From the NCBI GenBank assembly GCA_051530055.1, contig CM121343.1, positions 6,944,001-7,008,000 on the forward strand: 64,000 nucleotides of DNA, written 5' to 3'. Of this stretch, positions 23,525 through 35,239 are shown in pieces (the stretch's first letter is position 1; the number at the start of each line of letters is the position of its first letter). Under the pieces are notes generated by a model. The model was given only the letters and a program-made list of their open reading frames with translations, was not told the origin of the DNA and did not search any database. The position numbers and the translations under genes are program-made. This DNA comes from Neoechinorhynchus agilis (Eukaryota; Acanthocephala).

Positions 23525-24001
23525 ATGCGCCTACCCTCTATTCCAGCTACAGCAATCTTTGACGGAAGAGATTCTGTCACATTCTCAGCATTGCACCCAA
23601 CGCGGGATTATGATACTCCATCAAAAAGAAATATAGAAACAGCAAGACTGACATTGTTGCTAAAGAGATCCATCTCATATCTAATCGGTGGATCAGGCGC
23701 CTACACGCTAAGCACCGCTCGTTCACGTACAATCAATAAAGCCATTGATCACTTTTTGCTGCGCTTTGTGGCATTACTGATTCCGGGCAAAAAAACATTC
23801 CACATTATCCCGCAGACGTACGCACGAATTCATACGATCAATACCGACCCGGAATTGTTGACTTTCGATTCGCATATTATTAAGAGCAGACATTTTGGGA
23901 TACACGTTCCTCATGAAAAGAAATTATGTATACGTCTTTTGGCCTTAACCAACCATTTTAGCATTCTTAAATTCATTATTCTGGTTTCTAGCTGCCTTTA
24001 G
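23525..24001 (+). pseudogene. Frame with weak resemblance to the Rieske protein transmembrane region
   Basis: A 158-codon frame. Residues about 20-60 (HPTRDYDTPSKRN ... RSISYLIGGSGAYTLSTAR) recall the UCR_TM segment of the ubiquinol-cytochrome c reductase iron-sulfur subunit, which has a D-Y region followed by a basic stretch and an SYL.G transmembrane helix. The next part (LIPGKKTFH) could echo the start of the Rieske head. The cluster-binding motifs (CTHLGC, CPCHGS) are absent from this stretch in all frames I read. If related, it is a truncated or decayed copy. Chance resemblance is quite possible. Confidence 0.25.
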
Positions 24002-24060
24002 GACGATTGAGACGCTTTAAGGAATCAATAATTTAAGGATTAAGGCGGGGTATGCCTCCT

Positions 24061-24935
24061 GCTCAAATAAGGACAATAGAAAAGATAATTTGACAGTGAA
24101 TCTGGATTACACAAAAACAATTTTCCCTTTCTTCATGCAAAATTCTAACCAAAGCCGAATTCGAGATCTGCATTATGTTTGTTCGACTTTGGCAAATGAG
24201 GCATTTAGGTCCAATAAAGGCCATGGATGCAAGGAGAGCATTTATTACTTAAGACGTAACGCCAATTTGTACTTTACTACAAATGATTAATTTGCCAGTC
24301 AATTGGTGGATCGTCGATTGACTTCTCAATCGCATTTCATCTTTTCGATTGTCCTCATTTAAGCAGATGGAAACAAATTTATTGATTTTTGACACCGATA
24401 TTTCGGACTTTTACTCATACTTCAGGATCCTCAAAAAAACGCGACATTTATAGCTCAAATAAGGACAATAGAAAAGATAATTTGACAGTGAATCTGGATT
24501 ACACAAAAACAATTTTCCCTTTCTTCATGCAAAATTCTAACCAAAGCCGAATTCGAGATCTGCATTATGTTTGTTCGACTTTGGCAAATGAGGCATTTAG
24601 GTCCAATAAAGGCCATGGATGCAAGGAGAGCATTTATTACTTAAGACGTAACGCCAATTTGTACTTTACTACAAATGATTAATTTGCCAGTCAATTGGTG
24701 GATCGTCGATTGACTTCTCAATCGCATTTCATCTTTTCGATTGTCCTCATTTAAGCAGGTGGAAACAAATTTATTGATTTTTGACACCGATATTTCGGAC
24801 TTTTACTCATACTTCAGGATCCTCAAAAAAACGCGACATTTATAGCTCAAATAAGGACAATAGAAAAGATAATTTGACAGTGAATCTGGATTACACAAAA
24901 ACAATTTTCCCTTTCTTCATGCAAAATTCTTGGTT
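24061..24935 (+). repeat. Perfect 392-bp tandem duplication, 2.2 copies, each with a 66-codon frame
   Basis: Units start at gctcaaataaggacaataga at 24061, 24453 and 24845, exactly 392 bp apart. The first two differ at almost no position (for example gcagatgg versus gcaggtgg) and the third is cut after ~90 bp. Each full unit carries a frame (24090-24290; second copy within 24389-24682) with segments DYTKTIFPFFMQNS and CKESIYYLRRNANLYF. The first such frame has no upstream context; in the second it is extended through the unit junction. No family is recognised. The near-identity means a recent duplication or an assembly repeat. Confidence 0.85.
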
Positions 24936-25596
24936 CCAGCATGTAGAATTATGAAGTTGAACGATGACTTTGATAAGGGCATTGTTAGATGCCTTAAGAG
25001 GCTTCGTTTGAGTTTCAAATTTACACAATTTTGAACCGAGTAGAAAATCTAAGCAAGATGTGATTGATATAAGAAGTTAAAGCACAAGAAAGTGATATTT
25101 TGACTCCTAGACAAAACAAAAGCTTCGTATTATGAACGGTCACTATTTGCTTTTAATCAAAACCATTCACCACTCAATAATAATAACGAGAACAGCAAAA
25201 CTGGATGCAATGATGGTTCTCAATGATTAAATCAGTGACTATTTTTGAATCGCACACCTCAAACCGTTAGTAATATTAACAAGAATCGGGCTTAAACATC
25301 ATGACTTTAGCAATAAACAATTCTGATTCCATGTTTGGCATTTTGGCGGAGTTCACCTTGAATAAACTAATCCGCCTATAATAGAAATACAACCAAACGA
25401 GTGAAATGCAGATCTTTGGTTGTAGTCAGATAACTCAATTTCATCATCAATTGATTCTATAATAGAATAATTATCGTCTCGAGAGCAAACCCAAAACATA
25501 CAAAACTCAGAATCACAAACTGATATGTTTTACTCAGATAATCATTGGACACTACCAGTCCAACACAATTAAGCAATGATTAAAATTGCAGATTGA
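24936..25596. other. Intergenic, no gene seen
   Basis: AT-rich sequence without a supported gene. It includes the downstream region of the minus-strand basic protein gene. Confidence 0.45.
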
Positions 25597-25857
25597 CTAT
25601 TTGCCGGATTTATCGGCCTTAGCAGAAGACGTTTTCTTGGTCAACGGCGTATTGGGCGCTTCTCCTTTTACTTTCCGAGATGACTTTTCCTTTGTTGAAG
25701 CATTTGTAGTTTTCGTCTTTCTCCCTATTGGAGACTTCGATTGCTTCGCCGGAGATGGACTCGCTCTCTTCTTTGATGCCGTCTTTGCCTTATCTGTCTT
25801 TGCCTTCGATTTCTTAGATGGTTTCACTCCTGTTGGTTTCTTTGCCGCAGTTACCAT
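25597..25857 (-). CDS. Small Lys/Ser/Ala-rich basic protein (histone H1 tail-like)
   Basis: An 86-residue intronless frame from the ATG at 25857 to a stop at 25597. It is about one-quarter lysine, with Ser, Ala, Thr and Pro filling most of the rest, and motifs such as KPSKKSKAKTDKAKTASKK and SPSPAKQSKSP. This composition is that of linker-histone tails or other chromatin-binding proteins, and SP/TP sites could be phosphorylated. There is no winged-helix globular domain, so it is not a complete H1. The frame is compositionally distinct from the AT-rich flanks, which supports real coding. A nuclear, DNA-binding role is inference from composition only. Confidence 0.6.
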   Translation of the reverse strand: MVTAAKKPTGVKPSKKSKAKTDKAKTASKKRASPSPAKQSKSPIGRKTKTTNASTKEKSSRKVKGEAPNTPLTKKTSSAKADKSGK

Positions 25858-26660
25858 TTTAAGTAGTTAGTGTGATTTAATGTTGCACAGGTTGCGAAGC
25901 AGTAAATGTTTAATGTTATTTTGTAAAATCAATACTGACATATTATCATTTTCGGAAAGAAGTTGTATTTAATTTAAATTGTTTTAAAACGCCATTGGGC
26001 AACAGAAATGCACCCATCTTTAGTAATTAAGATGTAGATTTGCATCTCGACTTTCTCATATGAAAAATCCTGCCGTTGAATTTGCCTGAAAAAGCAAAGA
26101 TACAATAATTTTGAATAACGAGCCTTCTTGGAATTTAATGACCTGTAAAGCATTGAGTTAAAAGCAAGTCTTCAATGTCGAAATAACCTTTTTTAAAGCA
26201 TCGATGTGAAAAGGAAATAACATAACTTGGAATAAACGAAAAGTGAGATTTTCTCAATTATATTTTACAAAAAAATTCTCACCTAACGTACACATTTCAC
26301 CGAAACAACTCAAGGAATTTTGATTCGCTTAATCGTTTCGATTTTTTCATAACAGATTGTTTTAATTATTGGCTGATAAAATTAAGCAACGAATGAGCAA
26401 TAATACTTGCAAAAGGAGCAGTAATTTTCTTTAAGTTCACGGTATTCCCGCATCATTAAAAGCCCAAAATAAATTCAAATAGAAGTGATAAGTCAAATTA
26501 AAATACAAACCATGAATTGGTATCTGTTGTTTTAGATTAAAGCGGTTCAATTAATAAGCGAAACGCTCAATGGGTAAGTGAATATATAAGAAACTCTCCA
26601 GCGATGGTAAGGAGCAAAGCTTCAAGTTCCACGTTAGTTAATTCGAATAACCGGTATTGA
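25858..26660. other. Intergenic between the basic protein and the orphan gene
   Basis: No coding region or repeat array is seen. It should contain promoter sequence for both flanking genes, which diverge from here. Confidence 0.45.
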
Positions 26661-29600
26661 TTGACCGTGAAATTAGCTTTGATTATGAAACCGCCTGATT
26701 TGAGCCATCTTTTGCAAAAAATTCTAAGTTGCCAAGGTTTCAGGAACTTTGATTGGGAATGCGCATTTGTTGTCAGGCAACTGCTTATTCGTAAAGTAAA
26801 ACAGTTTAAGTTAGTTCAGAATACCTCTTATCTCAGGACACTAATGCTGACCAATGGTTTGTAATTTCTGCAATCATTAAGGATTAGTCGAAACTTTCGC
26901 TAGACCCGTCAAAATCAGGTTCTAAGGTAGTCGGAGTAAAGAAGAGCGGGGTCAAAAAAGTAAGAACGGTGAAATTCTTTTTTTCATTGAGATTCTTAAT
27001 TTTAGACAACTATGCGTATGAACCGGGGTAGCACTGCTGATCCAAGATCAAAAGAAGTAAATGATCGTGTTCAGCAAACGGATAAAGTGAAAAAAAGTGT
27101 TAAAACAAAGCCACATACAATAGGAAATAAGAAAAAACAAATCAATGATATTGAGGATTCGCCTAGTTCAGCAAGTAATTTTTCAAAACTTGATTGCATT
27201 TGAAAAACAGTTAATATATTTTATCCATTAAGATCATGTTGTGAATAAACCAGTGTTACTAGAACAAGTATTTCCTATTGGTTCTAGTACATTAAACTCA
27301 GTAACTAATCAAATAGAGGATGAAGTGGTCTACAGCCCAAATTTAAAGCGTGTACGAGATTTTATTTTTTGTACATTTAATGGATTCGTTGCTTCCTAGG
27401 CAAAAAATAAATGGGCAAGAACTGATCCAGAGATGGCAAAAGTCGCTAAAATCATTGAAAAAAACCTAAAATTTAAAATTCCTAAATATGTTGGTTTTAT
27501 TGCACTCTACCTTATGATATAAACGGCCGTCTTAGAACAATATAATAAAGCAACAGCTCGAAGAAATCACCTTTTGTTTCGATATTGCAAAACTGGAGCT
27601 TGAACTAGTTTACATTTACGAGCTTCCACTTCCAAACTACCAGTTATACACTATCCAAGATTTTATTCGTTTCGCAAGAAAATTTTGCGAAGATGAGGAA
27701 TACGACCAGGAAAGAGAACTTGTGAGCTACGCTTGTGACGATGTGAGTATAAGCCAAGCGTTGCCCTCAAACCTTTTATATTAAAAATGAAAAAAAATAT
27801 AAAAAAATTGAGCCCTTTCAATCACGTGCAATCACTAGATTTTAATCGTTAAAAAGTTCGACTTTTTAATGCATGGATAATTTGTTAGCGTTTAATTGTT
27901 CATAAGATATCAAACATTTTGCGTTGAGCAGATATAAATAATTTATAAGAATAATTAAATCGCTATTATCTCAATCGGTTAATTACTTACTAACCAGGAA
28001 CAATCGATATTGACGTTTTGGGCAAACAGACTAAAAACTATGATAATCGACGCTAAAAATAAGGTAATTTCGCTTATTTTTCTGCATTTCATTGGTATAC
28101 TTAATTCAGAGACGCAAAGGGCCGGATATTCCCGATCGTTCCTCCCCTTACAAGCCATGGAGGGTAAGAATGAAAGAGCTTAGGAAGAAATTGGCTATGG
28201 AACAAGAGAAAAAGCCACGCTTCAGGATAATTCCAAAGTTGAGGAAGATGATCCCAATTTCGAAATTTGCGGTTATTACGAAGGAGGATAATATGGTATT
28301 GGTTAGACAATTGGTGATCAATAACGTACTTTGCGATCGGCTCAATATTTGTCCGTACTTTCCGTTTTGTGGGGAAGATTATCATAGTATAAAATTTGGT
28401 GACTCTTGTTCATTTGTGATTGAACAAGAAGACACGGTATCTATTTATACAATACCGGATTGTAATGTTCAGAGGTTTCAATTGCATAGGTTGTAACAAA
28501 AATACAAGAAATTGATGAAGAAGAGTATGATCCAGAAAATGCAATTCTAAACTGGTTCCCACACGGTGAAAGTGACGACGGCGACAATGAAGAAGATGAA
28601 GAGCCAAAGGAGACGAAGGATCAGGATACAACATCGATAGATGGTGATTCTATAAATGAAATGGATCTGTCCGAAGAAATAGAAGAGGAAGTGGTTGAAA
28701 AAGAAAAGAAAGATGAAAAAGAAGTGGAATGGGGAGAGGATGAAGAAGAGGAAGGGGTAGACGAAGAAGAGGTAGGGGAAGAGGAGGAAGAGGAAGAAGA
28801 AAATAAAAGAGAAAAGAATGAAGAAAAGAAAAGCGGAGAATTTGAAGAGAAAATTGAAGAGTACGAAGAAAAAATTGAAAAGGATAATGAAGAAGTGCAA
28901 GAGAAGGTAAAGGAGAACGTAGAGGAAGAAGAGGAGGAGGAAGATGAAGTGGATGATTATGACCCTTGGTCACCCTATTGGAGTGAGTGGTACTGGTCGC
29001 CTGATGATCCAAGGAGGAATCGTAGATTTTTCTCTGACCGTTTCTCAGAAAAGGAACAACTTGAAGAAGAGGAGGATGAAGAGGAGGAAGAGGAAGAAGA
29101 GGTGGATTACTTAGAAACATTTCCGGTCGACGATCCAAGTCTCACGCCGGAAATTTATGAATGTTTCTTATATTATCATGTCTTCTTAAAACATGTTCTC
29201 CCTGTTAATCAAGAACCTCATGCTGGTTCAATGATATTAGAATGCAGCACTAAAACTGCAACTGACATGGTTCGCGATGAACCACTTTCCACCGTAAGTA
29301 GCAGCAGCAGCAGCGCAATGATCCATTTTTCATTAAATTCATAGCTAACGAGACACAAATTCAAAGGATCTCACAGTGTAAAAATAAGCGGAATGTTCAA
29401 TAATTTACTTATGTTTAAATTTATGGTTGATGGTGCGAGATTTATCGGCTATGAGGTGAGATGTTTTGTATTTCAGCTCTCATTAAATTATTTTGAAAGC
29501 GTAAATTCTGGTCGATTAGACAACTCTCACGATCATTATTAATATCTTAGTAGATTTTTAGGCGAAATATTTGTACCGTTGGAGCGTTGTTGAACTATTT

Positions 29601-31755
29601 GTTGAGCTGAGAGACAAATTATACTTGGTAGTCGATTTTTGCTAAAAATAATACTTGGTACATAAGAGATTTGTCGTTCCATCGTCGGAAAGTTACCCAC
29701 TCCACCTGTTATTCGGCCATTGTTGTTATCCGAAAGGACGGTCTCCGAAAAGTTTTATTATGAAACTTGTTTTAAAAGTTTTCTCTGCTTGTAGAAATTT
29801 CACTCGAACTGCGAGGCATCAGTGTCGGTATTTTGGAACTCACTGGTCTATGAAAATACTATTCGATCAGTTGTTTATTTTAAGAATGTCATTAAATAAG
29901 GTTCTTTCAATTATCTCTTTAGCTTGACATGATAGAGCACCGAACACCTATAAGGTTTGGAGATAACAAACGAGATTATGATATTATGAAATGTTTAACG
30001 GCAGGCAAATATATGACTTTGCAAAAGAAATTAGAAGTCCTGCGACCGAAAATTAAGCGTCATTTACTTAGAGTAATCAATGATGACTTCGTTATTCACG
30101 ATTATCCACAAATACAAATGAAAACCCGGTCCGATATATGGAAAGCGCTTTTCGTATATTGGTACGAAATGGAAGCGATATGTGTAGATCGCAAACATTT
30201 TTATCGCCCATTGCAAGATCAGTTTAATCGTGAAGACCAAGAATGGATGAGAACCGTAATTGAGATAGTCAGTATTAGTGATATCAGTCGAAGTACAGTT
30301 GCGTTACCTTCGAACGATTCGTTGAAAACCTCATCTCAAGGAATTATCGGTTTAAATACTACTTCTAGAAGCATTGTGAATCCATACGTATCCACTTTGA
30401 ATGATTCTCGAACGGATAATATACTTGAAGGAATGGTGGAGTTCGTCAATGAAGACAATTACGACATAAAGCATGAAATGATCATTGATGCTTCACAATG
30501 GCGTGTTAAAGATTTTGAATTACTACAAGTTGATATTTGGGAAGTTATTCATTCAAGTGTGATGCTTAATAATATAGTACAATTAAATAGGCGCTTTGCT
30601 ACTAAGCGTAAAGCTCTAAAAGCACTGTTAAACCAATGTTTTTTTAAGGGTTTGAAACCATGCAAACTTAAACCGTTGATTTCTCCAGGAGGACGCAAAC
30701 GACAGCGAGTACTCGAGAGATTACTGTATGAACTTGGTATAATTGTTGATGCAAGACCTTATCGGACTACGGATGTCTTGTTTTGGATGAGATATCTATT
30801 GGATATGCTATATCACCGAACTAGTTCAAAGCACACTCCTATTCGCGAATGGGAAGAAATTGCAATTTCGCCGTATCTATTGAAAGCAACTTTTAGCAAT
30901 GATTTTCGCTATCATAAGCTCTTTCGTCCAATGCTATTAGATGAGCGAATTCATTATTCGACGCCAAATGTATCAAATAATTTACAAGAACCGATCATGT
31001 ATCATGAAGGCGAACCGTATGTTTCACCAAATACTCTTGAACTTCGAGAATTCATAAGAGCAACCACGAACAATAGTCGTCTATGGAAAGTACTTGTTGG
31101 TGACCGACCGACTGGACGATTTAAGTATTACAAAAAACGCGACTGCAAAAATAGGTGGAAATATCAAAAGTTTTCGGACCACCAATTAAAAATTATTCAA
31201 CGCGCTGATGCAGATCGAAAAAATGAAATACTAGAACATCCATATTACCTTAAATTTCCTGGATTGACATCATATCTTCTAGATTCGATTTCAGAGGATG
31301 ATCTACTGAAAGCGGTTGGAGAGTATGATACAAATTTTGTTAAGAGCTGGTACATGTTGCAGAGAATGGACAAGTTGTATTGTCCAATATTTAAACCTAA
31401 ATGCCGTGAAAAAGCAATCATACCATCACTTTGCAATGAATATCAGTTCGACGGTACAATCTATCGCAAGGATGATCATCGGATGCAAAACGAAATGCGG
31501 CACGTGAATCCATTCAGCCAACTGAAATTGAAACCGATATGCCACCAAGCTCAAAAACGCATTTACATCCAACGCAATATCAAAACTATTCGGCTGAGAC
31601 GACATCTATTCAAGAAAATTCGTAATAAATCAAAGCCAAAAAAAAGAAGACAACTGAAAAATAAATGTAAACATCAGCCGATTTCAAACACAAATTCCAT
31701 TGTACCGGTGAAATTTTTAAAAGTAAAAAATATATACGTACGTATTATTATATAA
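26661..31755 (+). CDS. Large unidentified multi-exon gene with acidic central region
   Basis: Family not recognised. Exons with closing phases: 26888-26959, 27006-27174, 27233-27351, 27400-27489, 27536-27742, 27998-28063, 28110-28436, 28490-29293, 29345-29455, 29562-29627, 29667-~29770, then 29923-~31755; an upstream frame 26661-26864 may be exon 1. Introns are 38-58 bp except for one of 255, one of 106 and the uncertain one before 29923. All are phase 0 except the one after 27174 (phase 1). The protein has a Lys-rich start, a mixed globular part (YIYELPLPNYQLYTIQDF), a ~200-residue Glu/Asp-rich segment (28500-29100) with DPENAILNWFPHG at its head, and a 600-residue basic C-terminal part with a Lys/Arg-rich end. 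A nuclear role (transcription or chromatin) is possible from the charge pattern but unproven. The junction before 29923 is uncertain, with phase-0 donors near 29768-29777. Confidence 0.75.
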
Positions 31756-32005
31756 AAATGTAATAATTGAAATTGTCGCTTTATTGATTTTTTTTGAAAG
31801 TATAAATTATAACTTTGTTTACTTTTTGCATCTTTAAAACTTTGAACGGCCCTTAATTTTGGGTATTAAATTCTTGTACTCCTCTAAACTTCAATTAAAA
31901 ACATTAAATTTGCTCTATTTGATGTATCCGTAAAAACGTATCGTTTAGAAAACTAAGTATGATATTTTGACTTTTGGTGTTTTTGAACTGGAACGTTTGT
32001 TTATA
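31756..32005. other. Spacer between the orphan gene and the WD40-like gene
   Basis: AT-rich; it could be a real intergenic spacer or an intron if the two models are one gene. A tttatag acceptor ends at about 32006. Confidence 0.4.
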
Positions 32006-34449
32006 GATCGATACTGGTTAGAAGTTGAACATGGTTTGCGTCCGCTTTTTTGGTTAAAATTTAAACATATTATTTGACAGAAAATCCCAAGAAAGGATAT
32101 TTGAGAGTGGCGAGTAGATTAACAGATTTGCCAATCGGTAGTATGTATACTGATTTTATTGAATTTCATCCTGGATTCGAGGATTTGTTGATGTGTGTTG
32201 GTAGAAGACGTCAGTATTCCAAATTATCGTACAAATTCTTCGAACGCAATTTTAGCCACTGAATTGCACTTGCTTGTATCTCGATTGAGAGTATTTAATT
32301 TACAGTATGGATTCAGAGCAATAAAGCGGATATTTATTCCTTACAAAGTGACTTGTGCAAGGTTCAATCCAAGGCTTAGAAGTATCATATGTCTTGGATG
32401 TCATGACGGCAGATTACGATTTTATGATCTGAATTATTGTTACGGACTATATTATTTCGTGCTTTTTGATGTTTATCCTGTAGTCGTTGGTGGTTCGGTA
32501 TTACAGGTTAGCATTCCGATCAAAATTATTTAAAGGAAGCTAATTTTGATTCGCTTGACCGTTGGGAAAACATGTTATTCTTTTTTAATATCATCCATAC
32601 ACGATTGAAATATTTCCCCTATTGTTGTTTTCCAATTTATCTTAAAATCTTAATGAAGTTCTACAATTTTTAGTGGTCAAAAGCAAGCATACATAATTTA
32701 TAGTTTCTTCGACGCTCCTATTCATCGGCGCTTGCTTTTGGTTAAATAAAGCGTTTTAATTGAAAAAATTTTTAGTGGTAATAAGTTTCGCTTCAAAATT
32801 TTGATTTTTTACGTGTTGCAATTAATGCCAAATTTAATGAACTTATTTTTGTTTCAATGAACCCATAAATCAATAATACTGCCGAGAAGGATTAATAGTT
32901 TAAACCTGTTTTTACAGCACGGGTTTGTATTTATCAACTAATAAAAAGAAAGGAAATTCGGCTTTGCAACAGTGATTTTCATTAAACAATCGCTTCTTCT
33001 TCAACAGTTTGAATGGAAGTTTGAAAGAACAAAAGGAATCGCAGACGAGTGCTATTGTCACGGAGATGGTAGGGATGTTATTTATTCGATTGGTAGTGAG
33101 TACTGTGTTGCACGAACAACTATTTTCGAGGTTGTCATTATTATAAAGTCAATTACAAAAACTAGTTCTCTTTTAGCGAAGGCAATTAAAACAATTTGTT
33201 GAATTAAATCTGAGACGTCATACGAGAATTGATCATTCATTATTAGGAAGAGATCATATATGTTAGAAAAATAATTTTTTTAAAGTATTAAACACACATT
33301 CTTAGGTTATTGTATCCGATTTGTCCTTCATTCGGATTACGAGTACGCGGTGGCTGCTATGTCCGGAGAAATATTCTTTGGTCATCGATTGCTTTTCGAC
33401 ACCATTTTTCAAGTCTTGAATGTGTCCACCCCAGATACGCCTATCAACTTTTTTGATATCAATCGATTTGATCCCAATATTGTAGCCGTCATAACAGATC
33501 GTGATTGCCTGACATTGTGGGATCGAGCTTCCAAGTAAGGCTTTCAGATTTGCCGTATTTAAACTTAGATTTAATTGTTGAACGTTTTAACATTAGGCAA
33601 ACGGTTTGTGAATTTCACTGCATTGGATTTTATTCAATCTTGCACCTATCGAAAATACACGCTTAATCTGTTCTTGGATTAGATTTCCTAGGAATTTATT
33701 TACTTATTTTCCGCAAACGTTCAACAGGGTTATTCATCACCTCAGATCTTAATGATTAAGACTCAGCAATTTAATATCCTAGCTTTATTCTTCATTGGCG
33801 CTCTCGTTGCTTTTAGAGTTATTCATTAGCGAACCACTTTATTAAATAATTTTTCTTTAAGTTATGCAATCCATCGGATATGTCTTAAAATGAATGTAGT
33901 TTCTGATCTATGGTGGTCAACTCGTTGCTCAGCTCATTTGTATATAATAACGAATTATACGCTCATGTGTATTTTTGATTTTTCTCAAAATGCACTGAGT
34001 TACAACAGTAGTCGTAGAATAGAAGAAGGTTTTGTATTTCTTGGTCGAAAATTCGACCAGCAGTTTATCGCTGGTTGTGATGAAGAGTAAGTATCTAAAA
34101 ATATTTAAAACATTTTTTAACGAGACATTTAGTTGCCGTGTGATTGTTTATTGCCATCCTATCAATTATTGTGAAGAAGGGCATATTTCTCAGCACTCTC
34201 TTTCTGGAATCGCTTTGTTAAGCACAACTGGAGCGCAACCACTCAAATTGTACAAATTTATCGATTATTTAAATGCTGGCGGTTAGTCGATTGCGTTGTT
34301 CAAAAGTCTCACTTTTCCATCGTTAAGGTGTGGTGTACAAATACGGACGGCATTTTGAAGTGCCCATCGAGTGCTATAACAGATTAAATAATATTGAAGC
34401 CAAAATGAAACGTATTTTTAAAAAGTACAAAGGAATCACGGAATTTTAG
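32006..34449 (+). CDS. WD40-repeat-like protein, multi-exon, family unknown
   Basis: Exon pieces: ~32006-32050, ~32079-32190, ~32260-32500, ~33008-33093, ~33306-33535, 33859-34087, ~34132-34284, 34328-34449 (stop TAG). The last three junctions close in phase (donors gtaagg, gtaagt, gttagt). Blade-like segments are EFHPGFEDLLMCVG, CARFNPRLRSIICLGCHDGRLRFYDL, NIVAVITDRDCLTLWDRAS, YIITNYTLMCIFDFS and FIAGCDEDCRVIVY, so at least four to five beta-propeller blades are present. LWDR is a typical WD40 blade end. The C-terminus (NNIEAKMKRIFKKYKG) is helical and basic. WD40 propellers serve as scaffolds; the partner is unknown. It follows the acidic orphan gene by only ~250 bp on the same strand and could be its 3' part. 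Confidence 0.65.
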
Positions 34450-35239
34450 TTTTTTTTCCAAAAATTGCTTATTTGATTGATAAAACTTTTGTCTGAAGTA
34501 ATCTTCTTGGAAATCAATTGTTCTTTGCATTTGACCTCTATACCCCCAAATGAAATCGACGATTTGAAAAAAATTACTTATTACTAAAGTGATGAAACGC
34601 ATGTTGTGTGCTTTATTCGGAACAAAAATTATATTCGTTCAATTGATTGACGAGCGAATAGTTTTGAACTGAATTTTGGTAAAAAAGTATCGACCTCTCC
34701 AAGCTTAAAAACATTGAAAAAATTATACTTAGAGTGTTAAATGAGAATCTGGATCATTTATTGGGTTTTGAGTAATTACAACACAATTTCACAACTCACA
34801 AAAAAATGTGCAATGAGTGACGATATGTGAGGTACCGGGTTTTATGATTAGAAAATAAATTGATGATGAACCCGACGAGGTTCGGAACCCTAACAATAAT
34901 TCAAACCGTCCAGTGAGATTGTTAGCTCAAGTTTAAAGCAAAAATGTGACCGTGGTCGTAGTACGATTAAAATGCGAATTTCTTTACATTTAAATTCGGA
35001 GTTAAGTGCCAAGACTAAATTCTTTATTAAATCCTTTAACTATCGAAGATAACGCAATCACTGATTGGCAACTATTTTTGGCTGTTATAATCACTTAAAG
35101 CATTTTATCCTCATGTTCTGCATAAATTTCGCAACAAAAGTAAAGCTTAGAAGGCATTCCTTGATCAGAGCAAAAGATGTACCGAATTCTATTATTAGTA
35201 TTTTAAAGCCAAATCCGAAATGGTCAATTAAACTCCATT
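34450..35239. other. Intergenic, with a foldback-family fragment
   Basis: No gene was recognised. Bases 34858-34890 (gatgatgaacccgacgaggt plus tcggaaccc) are a fragment of the gtttcgaacctcgtcgg foldback family, the third member in the window. The giant satellite begins abruptly at about 35240. Confidence 0.5.
34858..34890. repeat. Foldback family fragment, copy 3
   Basis: This matches the loop and right-arm start of copy 2 (tgatgatgaacccgacgagg at 21134) over about 30 bp. The rest of the element is missing or diverged. Confidence 0.5.

Noticed and set aside
25586-25870. Plus-strand 94-codon frame
   Set aside because: Antisense shadow of the Lys-rich basic protein; the minus frame has an ATG, a stop and a coherent composition.
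28547-29138. Minus-strand hydrophobic or Pro/Leu-rich open frames
   Set aside because: These are antisense to the Glu/Asp-rich coding block; low-complexity gaa/gag codons give open Phe/Leu/Ser/Pro-rich frames on the other strand.
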